From: Pseudomonas asplenii
GTDB lineage: Bacteria > Pseudomonadota > Gammaproteobacteria > Pseudomonadales > Pseudomonadaceae
Assembly: GCF_900105475.1 (NCBI RefSeq)
Contig: NZ_LT629777.1
Coordinates: 3,782,001-3,846,000, forward strand
Reading direction: 5' to 3'
Length of the DNA stretch: 64,000 nt
Both the position numbers and the translations under genes were made by a program. This document shows, piece by piece, positions 1 to 8,997 of this stretch. Each line of letters starts with the position of its first letter. The stretch's first letter is position 1. The notes under the pieces were generated by a model. That model was not told where the DNA came from, searched no databases, and saw only the letters and a list, made by a program, of their open reading frames with translations.

Positions 1-11
1 TTTCAGTCGAT

Positions 12-24
12 ATCTCAATGAGAT
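12..24. promoter_or_regulatory. perfect palindrome upstream of the glucarate transporter
   Basis: ATCTCA-A-TGAGAT is a perfect 6-1-6 inverted repeat at 12-24. It lies about 240 bp before the transporter start and is followed by a very AT-rich stretch (about 60-150) that probably carries the promoter. The size fits a small operator such as a GntR-type site, but no regulator gene is visible in the window. Function is inferred only. Confidence 0.3.
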
Positions 25-261
25 CGAGCTGATTTTGGGCGCGTGAAGAGAAAAATCACGCAGTGGATATATTTTTATAAATCATATAATTCAATTAAAA
101 AACAAATACTTATAATTATATTTCGAAAGGTTTTTTGATTTTTTCAAGCATTGCCCCACGCCATAGCGCTTGTTAGTAGATTTTTCTACTCGTATGATGA
201 CTGTCGACTGGCTAGATTTGACCAGCACCCCGCACACAAAAATAATCCGTGGGAGACCGTC

Positions 262-1617
262 GTGAACCACACCCCCGATCCGTCCGCATCAGCGGAACAC
301 GCTTCATTGCTGGCCGTTGCCGTGGCGAAGGTCAAGCGCCATGTCCTGCCGCTGTTCGTCATCATGTTCATCGTCAATTACATCGACCGGGTCAACATCG
401 GCTTCGTCCGCACGCACCTGGAGCACGACTTGGGCATCGGCGCCGCCGCCTATGGGTTTGGTGCCGGGTTGTTCTTCATCGGTTATGCCCTGTTCGAGGT
501 GCCTTCCAACATCCTCTTGCAGAAGGTCGGGGCGCGGCTCTGGCTGACCCGTATCATGTTCACCTGGGGGCTGGTCGCCACGGCCATGGCCTTCGTCCAG
601 AACGAAACCCATTTCTACATCCTGCGTTTTCTGCTCGGGATCGCCGAGGCCGGGTTTTTCCCGGGGGTGATCTATTACTTCACGCGCTGGTTGCCGGGGG
701 TGGAGCGGGGCAAGGCCATCGCGATCTTCCTCAGTGGTTCGGCACTGGCCTCGCTGATTTCCGGGCCGCTGTCCGGCGCCCTGTTGCAGATCGAGGGACT
801 GGACTGGCACGGCTGGCAGTGGATGTTCATCATCGAGGGATTGGCGTCGGTGGTGCTCTGCGGCTTCACCTGGTTCTGGCTCGATTCCACGCCGCGCGAC
901 GCTCAATGGCTGAACCGTGCCGAACAGGATGTGCTGGTGCAGGCGATCGACGACGAGCAGCGTGCCCGCGAGGCCTCGATGCCGGTCAAGCCGTCGATCT
1001 GGAGCCTGCTCAAGGACCGGCAGATCCTGCTGTTCTGCCTGCTGTATTTCTGCATCCAACTGACGATCTATGCCGCGACCTTCTGGCTGCCGAGCATCAT
1101 CAAGAAGATGGGGGATCTGAGCGACGTGCAGGTGGGTTTCTTCAATTCCATTCCCTGGCTGATCTCGATCATCGCCATGTACGCCTTCGCGGCAGCCTCG
1201 GGCAAATGGAAATACCAACAGGCGTGGGTCGCCACGGCGCTGCTGGTGGCAGCGGTCGGGATGTTCATGTCCACCACCGGCGGGCCGGTGTTTGCCTTCG
1301 TCGCGGTGTGTTTCGCGGCCATCGGGTTCAAGTCCGCCTCATCGCTGTTCTGGCCGATTCCCCAGGCTTATCTGGATGCGCGCATTGCGGCGGCGGTGAT
1401 CGCCCTGATCAACTCCATCGGCAACCTCGGTGGCTTCGTCGCCCCGGCCACCTTCGGTCTGCTGGAACAAAAGACCGGCTCGATCCAGGGCGGCCTCTAT
1501 GGCCTGGCGGCGACCTCGGTCATCGCGGCCATTCTGGTGTTCTATGCCCGCACCCAGCCCGCCCCCGGGCAACGCCTGCCGGAGAGCGTCGACCCGGCAC
1601 TGAACTCATCCCGTTGA
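262..1617 (+). CDS. gudP: MFS transporter, probable D-glucarate/galactarate porter (GudP-like)
   Basis: Inner-membrane major facilitator of the anion:cation symporter type, 451 residues with about 12 hydrophobic segments. The N-terminal segment carries the family signature NYIDRVNIGF, followed by a motif around FIGYALFEVPSN typical of hexuronate/glucarate porters. The reading frame is open upstream to a TTG at 151, but GTG 262 is preferred: it follows GGGAGAC at proper spacing and leaves a normal-length N-terminus. The gene lies 45 bp before gudD on the same strand, so uptake and first catabolic step are probably co-transcribed. The substrate is inferred from the neighbour; GarP-like galactarate specificity or another sugar acid is possible. 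Confidence 0.85.
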   Translation: MNHTPDPSASAEHASLLAVAVAKVKRHVLPLFVIMFIVNYIDRVNIGFVRTHLEHDLGIGAAAYGFGAGLFFIGYALFEVPSNILLQKVGARLWLTRIMFTWGLVATAMAFVQNETHFYILRFLLGIAEAGFFPGVIYYFTRWLPGVERGKAIAIFLSGSALASLISGPLSGALLQIEGLDWHGWQWMFIIEGLASVVLCGFTWFWLDSTPRDAQWLNRAEQDVLVQAIDDEQRAREASMPVKPSIWSLLKDRQILLFCLLYFCIQLTIYAATFWLPSIIKKMGDLSDVQVGFFNSIPWLISIIAMYAFAAASGKWKYQQAWVATALLVAAVGMFMSTTGGPVFAFVAVCFAAIGFKSASSLFWPIPQAYLDARIAAAVIALINSIGNLGGFVAPATFGLLEQKTGSIQGGLYGLAATSVIAAILVFYARTQPAPGQRLPESVDPALNSSR

Positions 1618-1662
1618 ACGACATTTTTTCCAAGCGACCGTTTTGCCAGACAGGTACTCAAC

Positions 1663-3015
1663 ATGAATGCACAGACGCTCGGCACTGCCGGCCAAACCCC
1701 GGTCATCAGCGGCTTTCAGGTCATCCCGGTGGCCGGCCATGACAGCATGCTGCTCAATCTGAGTGGCGCCCACGGTCCGTTCTTCACCCGCAACATCGTC
1801 ATCATCACCGACAGCAGTGGCCGCACCGGCGTCGGTGAAGTGCCGGGCGGCGAGCGGATTCGCGCGACGCTGGAGGACGCCCGTGGCCTGCTGCTGGGCC
1901 AGTCCATCGGTAACTACCAGAAACTGCTCAACCAGGTCCGCCAGACCTTTGCCGATCGCGATGCCGGCGGCCGTGGGCAACAGACCTTCGACCTGCGTAT
2001 CACCATCCATGCGGTGACCGCGCTGGAGGCGGCATTGCTCGATCTGCTCGGCCAGTTCCTCGGGGTGCCGGTGGCTGCATTGCTCGGTGAAGGCCAGCAG
2101 CGCGATGCGGTCAAGGTGCTCGGCTACCTGTTCTACATCGGCGACCGGCAGCGGACCAACCTGGCCTACCGCAATGAGGCCGAAGCCGAGGATGCCTGGT
2201 TCCGCCTGCGTCACGAAGAGGCGATGACGCCGCAGGCGATTGTCCGTCTGGCCGAGGCTGCCCAGGCGCGTTATGGCTTCAATGACTTCAAGCTCAAGGG
2301 CGGCGTGCTCGACGGTGCGCGCGAGATAGAAGCGGTGACCGCTCTGGCAGAGCGGTTTCCCCAGGCGCGCATTACCCTTGATCCGAATGGCGCCTGGTCG
2401 CTCAAGCAAGCGATTGCCCTGTGCCGTGACCAGCATCAGGTATTGGCCTATGCCGAGGACCCTTGCGGTGCCGAAAACGGTTATTCGGGGCGTGAGGTCA
2501 TGGCCGAATTCCGCCGTGCCACGGGACTGCCGACGGCGACCAACATGATCGCCACCGACTGGCGGGAAATGGGCCATGCGATCCAGTTGCAGGCGGTCGA
2601 TATTCCCCTGGCCGACCCGCATTTCTGGACCATGCAGGGCTCGGTCCGGGTGGCGCAGATGTGCCATGAATGGGGCCTGACCTGGGGATCGCATTCGAAC
2701 AACCACTTCGACATCTCTCTGGCGATGTTCACCCATGTTGCGGCGGCGGCACCGGGCGAGATCACCGCCATCGACACCCACTGGATCTGGCAGGACGGCC
2801 AGGGTCTGACCCGCGAGCCGTTGCAGATCGTCGACGGTTTCATCCAGGTGCCGCAGAAGCCGGGACTGGGGATCGAGCTGGACATGGACGCAGTGGCCCG
2901 CGCCCATGAGTGCTACCGCAACATGGGCCTCGGCGCCCGGGACGACAGCGTGGCGATGCAATTCCTGATTCCGGGCTGGTCGTTCGATAACAAGCGGCCC
3001 TGCCTGGTGCGCTGA
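1663..3015 (+). CDS. gudD: glucarate dehydratase
   Basis: Enolase-superfamily enzyme that dehydrates D-glucarate (and L-idarate) to 5-keto-4-deoxy-D-glucarate in the cytoplasm. The 450 residues match the usual family length. Visible hallmarks: the KxK base motif in FKLKGG, the metal ligands in LDPNGAW and AEDPCG, and the His base region [12 protein letters not shown]. The N-terminal capping domain with the TRNIVIITD and GEVPGGE segments is complete. ATG 1663 is the start, with a weak ACAGGT ahead. It is the last gene of the two-gene glucarate unit; the downstream aldolase/dehydratase (kdgD- or garL-type) is not in the window. Confidence 0.95.
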   Translation: MNAQTLGTAGQTPVISGFQVIPVAGHDSMLLNLSGAHGPFFTRNIVIITDSSGRTGVGEVPGGERIRATLEDARGLLLGQSIGNYQKLLNQVRQTFADRDAGGRGQQTFDLRITIHAVTALEAALLDLLGQFLGVPVAALLGEGQQRDAVKVLGYLFYIGDRQRTNLAYRNEAEAEDAWFRLRHEEAMTPQAIVRLAEAAQARYGFNDFKLKGGVLDGAREIEAVTALAERFPQARITLDPNGAWSLKQAIALCRDQHQVLAYAEDPCGAENGYSGREVMAEFRRATGLPTATNMIATDWREMGHAIQLQAVDIPLADPHFWTMQGSVRVAQMCHEWGLTWGSHSNNHFDISLAMFTHVAAAAPGEITAIDTHWIWQDGQGLTREPLQIVDGFIQVPQKPGLGIELDMDAVARAHECYRNMGLGARDDSVAMQFLIPGWSFDNKRPCLVR

Positions 3016-3020
3016 TTGCC

Positions 3021-3052
3021 AGAGGCCTGTACGGATTTCTCCGCAGGCCTCT
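3021..3052. terminator. hairpin between convergent genes
   Basis: AGAGGCCTG (3021-3029) pairs perfectly with CAGGCCTCT (3044-3052). The hairpin lies just after gudD and reaches into the stop codon of the opposite-strand gene. There is no T-run, so termination strength is uncertain; its position suggests a shared bidirectional stop. Confidence 0.5.
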
Positions 3053-3698
3053 AGGCGGGACTGTACAGCGTCACGGCGACGATCTGCTCGCCGTCGACGC
3101 GCACCAGCAGTACACCCCGTGGCAGCGGATGACCTTTCTGGTAACTCTCCACCAGCACCTGATTCGCCGCCGTGGTGGTGGCCTGCAGGTGATGGGGCGG
3201 GCGCAGCAGCACACTCACCTGGGGCGAGACCGGAAAGTGGTCTCGGTTGGCCCGAACCGCCTCGCAGAAATCCAGTACCACGGCACGCGGCGCCGGTGCT
3301 GGTGGCGAAGTCATCCCGGCATCGGCGAACAACTGGTTGAGCCGGTCGGCGGTGGTCACGGCGCGCGGAAAGCCGGTGAAGGCCGAGGCCTGCAACAGCA
3401 GCTCGGTGTACTCGCCGGGCGCCAGGCCCGAGGCCAGGCCGGTCTTGAAATGCACACTCAGGGGCGGGCCGACCATGCCGGCGGCAACGATGGCGGCGAA
3501 GGTCGCGGCTTCCCGCAATCGGGGATCGAGGCCGGGGCGCTGGTGCAGATGGCCGTAGACCACGCCGACGGCCAGTTCACCCAGAGCGGGTGTGGTGTGA
3601 AACAGCGCATCGAGGCGGGCGCCGCCGTCGGGGACTAATTCGATGAATTGCTTGCGGCCTTCGCGGTAGAGCTCGGCCATCGGGTCGTTGTTGTTCAT
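3051..3698 (-). CDS. carboxymuconolactone decarboxylase family protein
   Basis: A 215-residue cytoplasmic protein. Residues about 50-140 resemble the all-helical AhpD/CMD fold: LREAATFAAIVAAG, then VHFKTGLASGLAPGEYTELLLQ and FTGFPRAV follow the gamma-carboxymuconolactone decarboxylase pattern. The CxxC pair of the peroxidase-type AhpD proteins is absent, so a decarboxylase- or lactonase-like role is more likely than peroxidase. The last 60 residues are an extra C-terminal piece I do not recognise. ATG 3698 is chosen because GGAGAC lies just upstream; the frame is open further. It diverges from the DapF-like gene at 3865. Exact substrate unknown. Confidence 0.65.
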   Translation of the reverse strand: MNNNDPMAELYREGRKQFIELVPDGGARLDALFHTTPALGELAVGVVYGHLHQRPGLDPRLREAATFAAIVAAGMVGPPLSVHFKTGLASGLAPGEYTELLLQASAFTGFPRAVTTADRLNQLFADAGMTSPPAPAPRAVVLDFCEAVRANRDHFPVSPQVSVLLRPPHHLQATTTAANQVLVESYQKGHPLPRGVLLVRVDGEQIVAVTLYSPA

Positions 3699-3864
3699 GC
3701 TGTCTCCATGGGCGATCGAGGAAAACTTCGCTCGTCGACGACAGCAGGACATCGACAGCTGGCAGCCTAGTCAATCCGCTGGAAAATGCTACCGCGCAGG
3801 TGTTTTTCCCCGCAGGAATCGAGGCTAGAGTGGTGGCTTTGCCAGAACGGATCGGAGCGGGACC

Positions 3865-4857
3865 ATGGCGACGTTTTATGATGCGCGCGGGAATATCTAT
3901 GCGGTGGCGAGCCCGGACGAACTGCGTGGCCTCGGGCTTGAGGTGCCGGCGGATGCCGCACAGGCGGCGTTGCGCCGTCGCGACTGGTCCCTCGCGGCGG
4001 TCGAGGCACTTTGCGGTTGGGCCGGGGAGGAGCCGGGGCGAGGCGGCAAGCACCACCGCTCCGATGGGTTGCTGGTCGGGCCGTTCCAGTCGTCGGCGCC
4101 GTTCGACCTGTTGATCGTCAATACCGATGGCACCCTGGCCGAGCGCAGTGGCAACGGCCTGACGATCTTTTCCCAGGCATTGAGTGAGCAGGGGCTGCTA
4201 TCGGCGCAGGGCAGCAGCCTGTTGCGGGTCCATCACGATCAGCCGGGTGGCGTTTCTCCCGTCGCCACGGTGGTGGAGCCAGCGCAGGTCGAGGGGCAGC
4301 CGGGATTCTGGCTGGCACTGGGCACGCCGCAGTTCGGTCCCGCAGCGGTTGCCGCCTTCGGCACCGGGGACAGCGAATTGAATGGACGCCCACTGAGTCG
4401 TGTGGCCCCTCTGGTGCGCTTGAATGACGCCTGGCAACACAGCCAATTCGTAAGGGTCGGCAATCCTCATTGCGTGACCCTGGTCGAGACTGTTTCGGCA
4501 TTGCCGAGCAACGCGCAGATGCTGGAGACGCTATTGGAATCGGGGTTGACCGCGATTGCCTTTGCAGCGCCAGTGGGCGAAGGCGAGCCCTGTCCGGCCG
4601 GGATCAATCTGCAGTGGGCGACGCTTCAGGCGCCGGGGCATCTGCAGGCGCGGGTGTTCGAGCGGGGCGAAGGGCCGACGGCTTCGTCGGGTACCAGTGC
4701 CAGCGCGGTGGCCTGCGCCGCGTGGCGGGTCGGTTGGGTCGACGCCGGCGAGGTTCGGGTCGAAATGCCGGGAGGTACCGCGCCGATTCGCCTGGTGGAG
4801 CAGGCGGGTGAACTGCAGAGTGTCCACCTGTTTGGTGCTGCCCGGCGCCAGGTCTGA
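3865..4857 (+). CDS. diaminopimelate epimerase-fold protein lacking both catalytic cysteines
   Basis: A 330-residue protein with the two-halved DapF/proline-racemase fold. The first half has NTDGTLAERSGNG, the counterpart of the DapF motif NADGSxAxQCGNG, with Ser95 in place of the first catalytic Cys. GNPHCV is the conserved turn between halves. The second half has FERGEGPTASSGTSAS, the counterpart of YERGxGxTxACGxGAC, with Ser275 in place of the second Cys. An extra N-terminal stretch of about 75 residues precedes the fold. A two-base cysteine mechanism is therefore impossible as written; a binding role, an isomerase/lyase role, or unusual serine chemistry are alternatives. The cell's true dapF is expected elsewhere. 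ATG 3865 follows GGAGCGGG. Confidence 0.7.
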   Translation: MATFYDARGNIYAVASPDELRGLGLEVPADAAQAALRRRDWSLAAVEALCGWAGEEPGRGGKHHRSDGLLVGPFQSSAPFDLLIVNTDGTLAERSGNGLTIFSQALSEQGLLSAQGSSLLRVHHDQPGGVSPVATVVEPAQVEGQPGFWLALGTPQFGPAAVAAFGTGDSELNGRPLSRVAPLVRLNDAWQHSQFVRVGNPHCVTLVETVSALPSNAQMLETLLESGLTAIAFAAPVGEGEPCPAGINLQWATLQAPGHLQARVFERGEGPTASSGTSASAVACAAWRVGWVDAGEVRVEMPGGTAPIRLVEQAGELQSVHLFGAARRQV

Positions 4858-5047
4858 TCGTCACGACAAAACACCGCTGACGCGTTGTTCGGATTCGCCT
4901 CTCTCGTTGTCGGGGCGTTGCGCCCTTGTCCGCCCAAGGTGCTTTTTGGCTTGATGAATCGACGGGGCCGCCAGCCGATGACGGCCGGTCCCGGACCGGG
5001 CCACAAGAACGGGCCCGGATTCTCAACCCGATCAAATGGAATTTGTG
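4858..5047. other. GC-rich intergenic region with hairpin
   Basis: No gene is supported here. Near its 3' end CCGGGCC and GGCCCGG flank an 8-nt loop, forming a 7-bp hairpin that could end transcription from the DapF-like gene, although no T-run follows. Confidence 0.35.
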
Positions 5048-5623
5048 ATGAAAGCGCTCAAAGGTGTGTGCGGTATGGTGTTGTGTGCGGGACTGGTGTT
5101 TGCGGCAGTAGTCAACGGGGCGCAAACGGGTGATGAGCCTATCGCCGCGTCCTCCACGGCCCCCGACGGGGTCGAGCCGTCTCCGGCGGAAGTGTTGGGC
5201 GGAACCCGTACCGATTATTTTTCCTGTTCGGTCGGACGCTTCAGGGGTGAGTTGGAGTCGCGCGTGGCCTTCGCCGCCGCCGGTGGTTCGGCCTATTTCG
5301 ATGTCAGCGCGGTGAGGTATCGGATCGTGCGCAGCGGTGGCCAGGGCGGTGGTGACAAGGCCAACATCAATTTCCATCTGGACACGGTGAACCGTCAGGG
5401 CGTGGTCAGGGGCAACGATGTCTACAGTTCGCCGGACTCACTCAAGCAGGATGGCAATTGGCACCTGCTGGACATCAACCGGATCGTGCGGACCGACTAT
5501 CAGGGCGCGGTGACCTTCGAGTTCATCTTCGACCGCTCCAAGGCCGCCGACAGTCGTTGCGCTGCCCACAAGACCTATCAATGGGCGGGTGCTCCGGTCG
5601 CACGTCCGGCCTCGGCCGAGTAA
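5048..5623 (+). CDS. secreted hypothetical protein
   Basis: A 191-residue protein with a classical Sec signal: MKALKG, then a hydrophobic core of about 18 residues ending near VVNGAQ, and a mature part of about 165 residues. The mature protein has two cysteines (in YFSCSVG and SRCAAHK) that could form one disulfide in the periplasm. Its central stretch, with FDVSAVRYRIVRSGG and the downstream AVTFEFIFDRS, looks beta-rich. ATG 5048 is preferred over ATG 5036 because it puts charged residues directly before the hydrophobic core. I do not recognise the family, and neighbours give no functional hint. Confidence 0.6.
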   Translation: MKALKGVCGMVLCAGLVFAAVVNGAQTGDEPIAASSTAPDGVEPSPAEVLGGTRTDYFSCSVGRFRGELESRVAFAAAGGSAYFDVSAVRYRIVRSGGQGGGDKANINFHLDTVNRQGVVRGNDVYSSPDSLKQDGNWHLLDINRIVRTDYQGAVTFEFIFDRSKAADSRCAAHKTYQWAGAPVARPASAE

Positions 5624-5627
5624 ACCG

Positions 5628-6599
5628 CTACAGGGTTTCGAGGTCGGGCGCCTGGCGAATCAGGAAATGGTCCAGATTCTCGATTTCACAACTGAAGACG
5701 CTGAAGGTCTGCTCCGGGTTCTTCTTGCTCGGCACCTCTTTCAGTTCCGGTGTGACCCCGTAGAAAAAACAGTACAGGTGGTCATCGGCCTGGTCGATCA
5801 CGCTCTTGATTTCCTCAAGGAACGCCGTGCGCTGGCGATAGTTTTCGATCAGGCTCTTGCTCAGGTAGACATTCACTGAATAGCGCTTGCGGTCGGCCCA
5901 GACCGGCTTGTCGAAGACCACGCTGAAGCTGCTCTTGTAGTCCTTGATTTCCTTGATCCTGCCCCAGTAGATCAGCCCCTGGCGGTCCTGGCAGTACTCG
6001 ACTTTCTTGAAGAAGGCGTTGTAGTTCAGGCTCACGTCGCTGATGGTCAGCGGCATGCGCTTGAGCAGGTCCTTGTTGGCAAAGTTGGAGACAAAGCACT
6101 CCACCGGATGGGCGAACACGCTGGTGCGGGTCGGCGCGGTTCTGGGGCTGTGGTGGGGGCCGGTGTCGGTGGCAGGGCGTGCCACTTGCGCTGCCGCCGG
6201 CAGATCGGCCGCTTCCGGTACGGCCTGCCTGCGGTTGTACACGCGACGGTTCAGCAGCAGTTCCACCGGGAAATTCTGCTCGCCTTCGGCCTCGCCCGGC
6301 GACTGGTCCGGGTCGAGTGTCTCGGGTGCGGTTTCCGGGCTGAGGTAGGGGCAGTCCGCCAGGTGCCGGGTGTTGGGGGTGTTCTTGAAGTGTGGCGTGC
6401 GCTTGAAACGCACCCGCCGGGCATTGTAGGTGGTCAGGTGATTGCCCGCGTCGAACGCGTTGCGACAGGCATCGTTGGGACACTGAAAGGTTTGCGTGGC
6501 CGAGTCGAAGGCCACGGTTTCATCGAAGTTCAGGTCGCGAACGTCATAGATCGTCAGTTTCTCGTCCAGGCTGACGCAATAGGCTTTGTCGAATTTCAT
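5628..6599 (-). CDS. hypothetical protein with CoiA-like N-terminal metal site
   Basis: A 323-residue cytoplasmic protein of unknown function. Residues 38-85 carry a possible zinc site: Cys40-x4-Cys45, then HF at 70-71, His79 and Cys83, an arrangement reminiscent of the N-terminus of CoiA-like competence proteins (C..C, HF.H, H...C). Residues about 85-160 are a low-complexity Pro/Glu/Ala linker. The C-terminal half (about 165-323) is well ordered, with aromatic-rich segments such as DVSLNYNAFFKKVEYCQD and GLIYWGRIKEIKDYKSSF. It sits tail to tail with the secreted protein (4 bp apart) and upstream of uvrB on the same strand. The CoiA resemblance is a motif impression only. Confidence 0.6.
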   Translation of the reverse strand: MKFDKAYCVSLDEKLTIYDVRDLNFDETVAFDSATQTFQCPNDACRNAFDAGNHLTTYNARRVRFKRTPHFKNTPNTRHLADCPYLSPETAPETLDPDQSPGEAEGEQNFPVELLLNRRVYNRRQAVPEAADLPAAAQVARPATDTGPHHSPRTAPTRTSVFAHPVECFVSNFANKDLLKRMPLTISDVSLNYNAFFKKVEYCQDRQGLIYWGRIKEIKDYKSSFSVVFDKPVWADRKRYSVNVYLSKSLIENYRQRTAFLEEIKSVIDQADDHLYCFFYGVTPELKEVPSKKNPEQTFSVFSCEIENLDHFLIRQAPDLETL

Positions 6600-6643
6600 G
6601 CTCGGTCCATCGGCGGCTGATATCGGGCATTCTCGGCTGAGGG

Positions 6644-8659
6644 CTAGACGTTCAACAGGCGCTCACGCAGCTTGGCGATTTCGTCGCGCATCTGTGCGGC
6701 TGCCTCGAACTCCAGATCGCGGGCCAGTTGGTACATCTTTTCTTCCAGTTGGCGAATGCGTTTGGTGATCTCGCTCGGCGAGCGCAGTTCGTTTTCGTAG
6801 CGGGCGTTTTCCTCGGCGGCCTTGGCCATGCCCTTGCGCTTCTTGCTGCGCGAACCGGGCACGGTGGCGCCTTCCATGATATCGGCGACATCCTTGAACA
6901 CGCCCTTGGGGGTGATGCCGTTGGCTTCGTTAAAGGCGATCTGCTTGTTACGACGCCGTTCGGTTTCGCCAATCGCCCGTTGCATCGAACCGGTCATGTT
7001 GTCGGCGTAGAGAATCGCGCGACCGTTGAGGTTACGCGCGGCGCGGCCGATGGTCTGGATCAGCGAACGTTCGGAGCGCAGGAAACCTTCCTTGTCCGCG
7101 TCGAGAATCGCCACCAGCGATACTTCGGGCATGTCCAGGCCTTCGCGCAGCAGGTTGATGCCCACCAGCACATCGAAAGTACCCAGGCGCAGGTCGCGGA
7201 TGATTTCCACCCGTTCCACGGTGTCGATGTCCGAGTGCAGGTAGCGCACCCGGACGCCGTGGTCGGCGAGGTAGTCGGTCAGGTCTTCGGCCATGCGCTT
7301 GGTCAGGGTGGTGACCAGCACGCGTTCCTCGATCGCCACCCGCTTGTTGATTTCCGAGAGTAGGTCGTCGACCTGGGTCAGCGCCGGCCGGACCTCGATC
7401 TGCGGGTCCACCAGACCGGTGGGGCGGACCACCTGTTCGACCACCCGACCGGCGTGTTCGGCCTCGTAGTTGCCGGGCGTTGCCGAGACGAAAATGGTTT
7501 GCGGGCTCACTGCTTCCCATTCATCGAAACGCATGGGCCGGTTGTCCAGCGCCGAGGGCAGGCGGAAGCCGTATTCCACTAGGGTTTCCTTGCGCGAGCG
7601 GTCGCCCTTGTACATCGCGCCGACCTGCGGAACGCTGACGTGGGACTCGTCGATCACCAGCAAGGCGTCGGCCGGCAGATAGTCGTAGAGGGTCGGCGGC
7701 GGGGCGCCGGAGTCCCGTCCGGAGAGGTAGCGCGAGTAGTTTTCGATACCGTTGCAGTAACCCAGTTCGAGGATCATCTCCAGATCGAAGCGGGTGCGTT
7801 GCTCCAGCCGCTGGGCCTCCACCAGCTTGTTATTGCTGCGCAGGTACTCGAGGCGTTCCTGCAGTTCCTCCTTGATCCCATCGACCGCTTCGAGCAGGGT
7901 TTCCCGGGGTGTCACATAGTGGCTCTTGGGGTAGAAGGTGAAACGCGGCAGCTTGCGGATCACTTCGCCGGTCAGCGGGTCGAAGGCCGACAGGCTTTCG
8001 ACTTCGTCATCGAACAGTTCGATGCGGATCGCCTCGAGGTCGGATTCGGCCGGGTAGATGTCGATCACATCGCCGCGCACCCGGAAGGTGGCGCGGGCGA
8101 AGTCCATGTCGTTGCGGGTGTACTGCAGGTCAGCCAGGCGGCGCAGCAGGGCGCGCTGGTCGAGTTTGTCGCCGCGGTCCACGTGCAGGACCATCTTCAG
8201 GTAGGTCTCCGGGCTGCCCAGGCCATAGATGCAGGACACCGTGGTGACGATGATGGCGTCCTTGCGTTCGAGCAGGGCCTTGGTCGCCGACAGGCGCATC
8301 TGCTCGATATGGTCGTTGATCGATGCGTCCTTCTCGATGAACGTATCGGAGGAGGGCACGTAGGCTTCCGGCTGATAGTAGTCGTAGTAGGAAACGAAGT
8401 ACTCGACAGCGTTGTTCGGGAAGAACGACTTGAATTCGCCGTACAGCTGCGCGGCGAGGGTCTTGTTCGGTGCCAGCACCAGGGTGGGGCGCTGGACCTG
8501 GGCGATCACGTTGGCGATGCTGAAGGTCTTGCCCGAGCCGGTCACCCCGAGCAGCGTCTGGTGGGCCAGTCCTGCCTCGATGCCTTCGACCATCTGGCGG
8601 ATTGCCTCGGGCTGGTCGCCGGCGGGCTGGAAGCGGGTGACGAGCTGGAATTGGGACAT
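6644..8659 (-). CDS. uvrB: excinuclease ABC subunit B
   Basis: Damage-verification helicase-like subunit of nucleotide excision repair, 671 residues, the normal length. Visible motifs: Walker [10 protein letters not shown] near the N-terminus, the beta-hairpin region with [16 protein letters not shown] of motif II, the helicase motif [23 protein letters not shown] of motif VI, and a C-terminal UVR domain that binds UvrC. The frame continues 24 codons upstream, but ATG 8659 with AAGAGGT ahead gives the standard MSxFxLVTxFxPAGDQP start. I could not find a convincing LexA box upstream. Confidence 0.97.
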   Translation of the reverse strand: MSQFQLVTRFQPAGDQPEAIRQMVEGIEAGLAHQTLLGVTGSGKTFSIANVIAQVQRPTLVLAPNKTLAAQLYGEFKSFFPNNAVEYFVSYYDYYQPEAYVPSSDTFIEKDASINDHIEQMRLSATKALLERKDAIIVTTVSCIYGLGSPETYLKMVLHVDRGDKLDQRALLRRLADLQYTRNDMDFARATFRVRGDVIDIYPAESDLEAIRIELFDDEVESLSAFDPLTGEVIRKLPRFTFYPKSHYVTPRETLLEAVDGIKEELQERLEYLRSNNKLVEAQRLEQRTRFDLEMILELGYCNGIENYSRYLSGRDSGAPPPTLYDYLPADALLVIDESHVSVPQVGAMYKGDRSRKETLVEYGFRLPSALDNRPMRFDEWEAVSPQTIFVSATPGNYEAEHAGRVVEQVVRPTGLVDPQIEVRPALTQVDDLLSEINKRVAIEERVLVTTLTKRMAEDLTDYLADHGVRVRYLHSDIDTVERVEIIRDLRLGTFDVLVGINLLREGLDMPEVSLVAILDADKEGFLRSERSLIQTIGRAARNLNGRAILYADNMTGSMQRAIGETERRRNKQIAFNEANGITPKGVFKDVADIMEGATVPGSRSKKRKGMAKAAEENARYENELRSPSEITKRIRQLEEKMYQLARDLEFEAAAQMRDEIAKLRERLLNV

Positions 8660-8997
8660 AACGTACCTCTTGACGTGCCTCGCGGGCACTGCTGCCCGGC
8701 GGGCCGCGCAGCAACGAGAAAGATCGCCCACGACGGCATGTCGGGGAAGAAAGCATCATAAGCCTGGATGTGGTGTTTCGTCTGATCGCTTTCAAGGCAG
8801 ACGCCTGTCGGACGCGAAGGTTGCATTTCGACGATCGGCGTAAAATAAATCAAAAAAACTTGTCGGAATCCGACGATAGCCGGTCGCCCTCGTCGGTGAT
8901 GGCCTCTATACTAGCTCCCCGTTTGTGCACCGCTCTAGTGCAATCGGCTGGAGCGCTGTCACCCCCCGACCATCCTCCATTCAGAGCCGACGCAATA
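8660..8997. promoter_or_regulatory. divergent promoter region uvrB/aminotransferase
   Basis: This 338-bp gap separates the divergent uvrB and aminotransferase genes. It contains an AT-rich patch (about 8840-8860), a palindrome GTCGG-AAT-CCGAC (8862-8874) and a good -10-like TATACT (8907-8912) facing the aminotransferase. No additional gene is supported. Confidence 0.4.

Noticed and set aside
3865..4857. Annotation as the cell's diaminopimelate epimerase (dapF)
   Set aside because: Both catalytic cysteines are serine, and dapF in Pseudomonas normally lies with lysA.
8660..8997. LexA box for uvrB
   Set aside because: No CTG-N10-CAG site of acceptable quality was seen; the GTCGG-AAT-CCGAC palindrome does not fit the LexA consensus.
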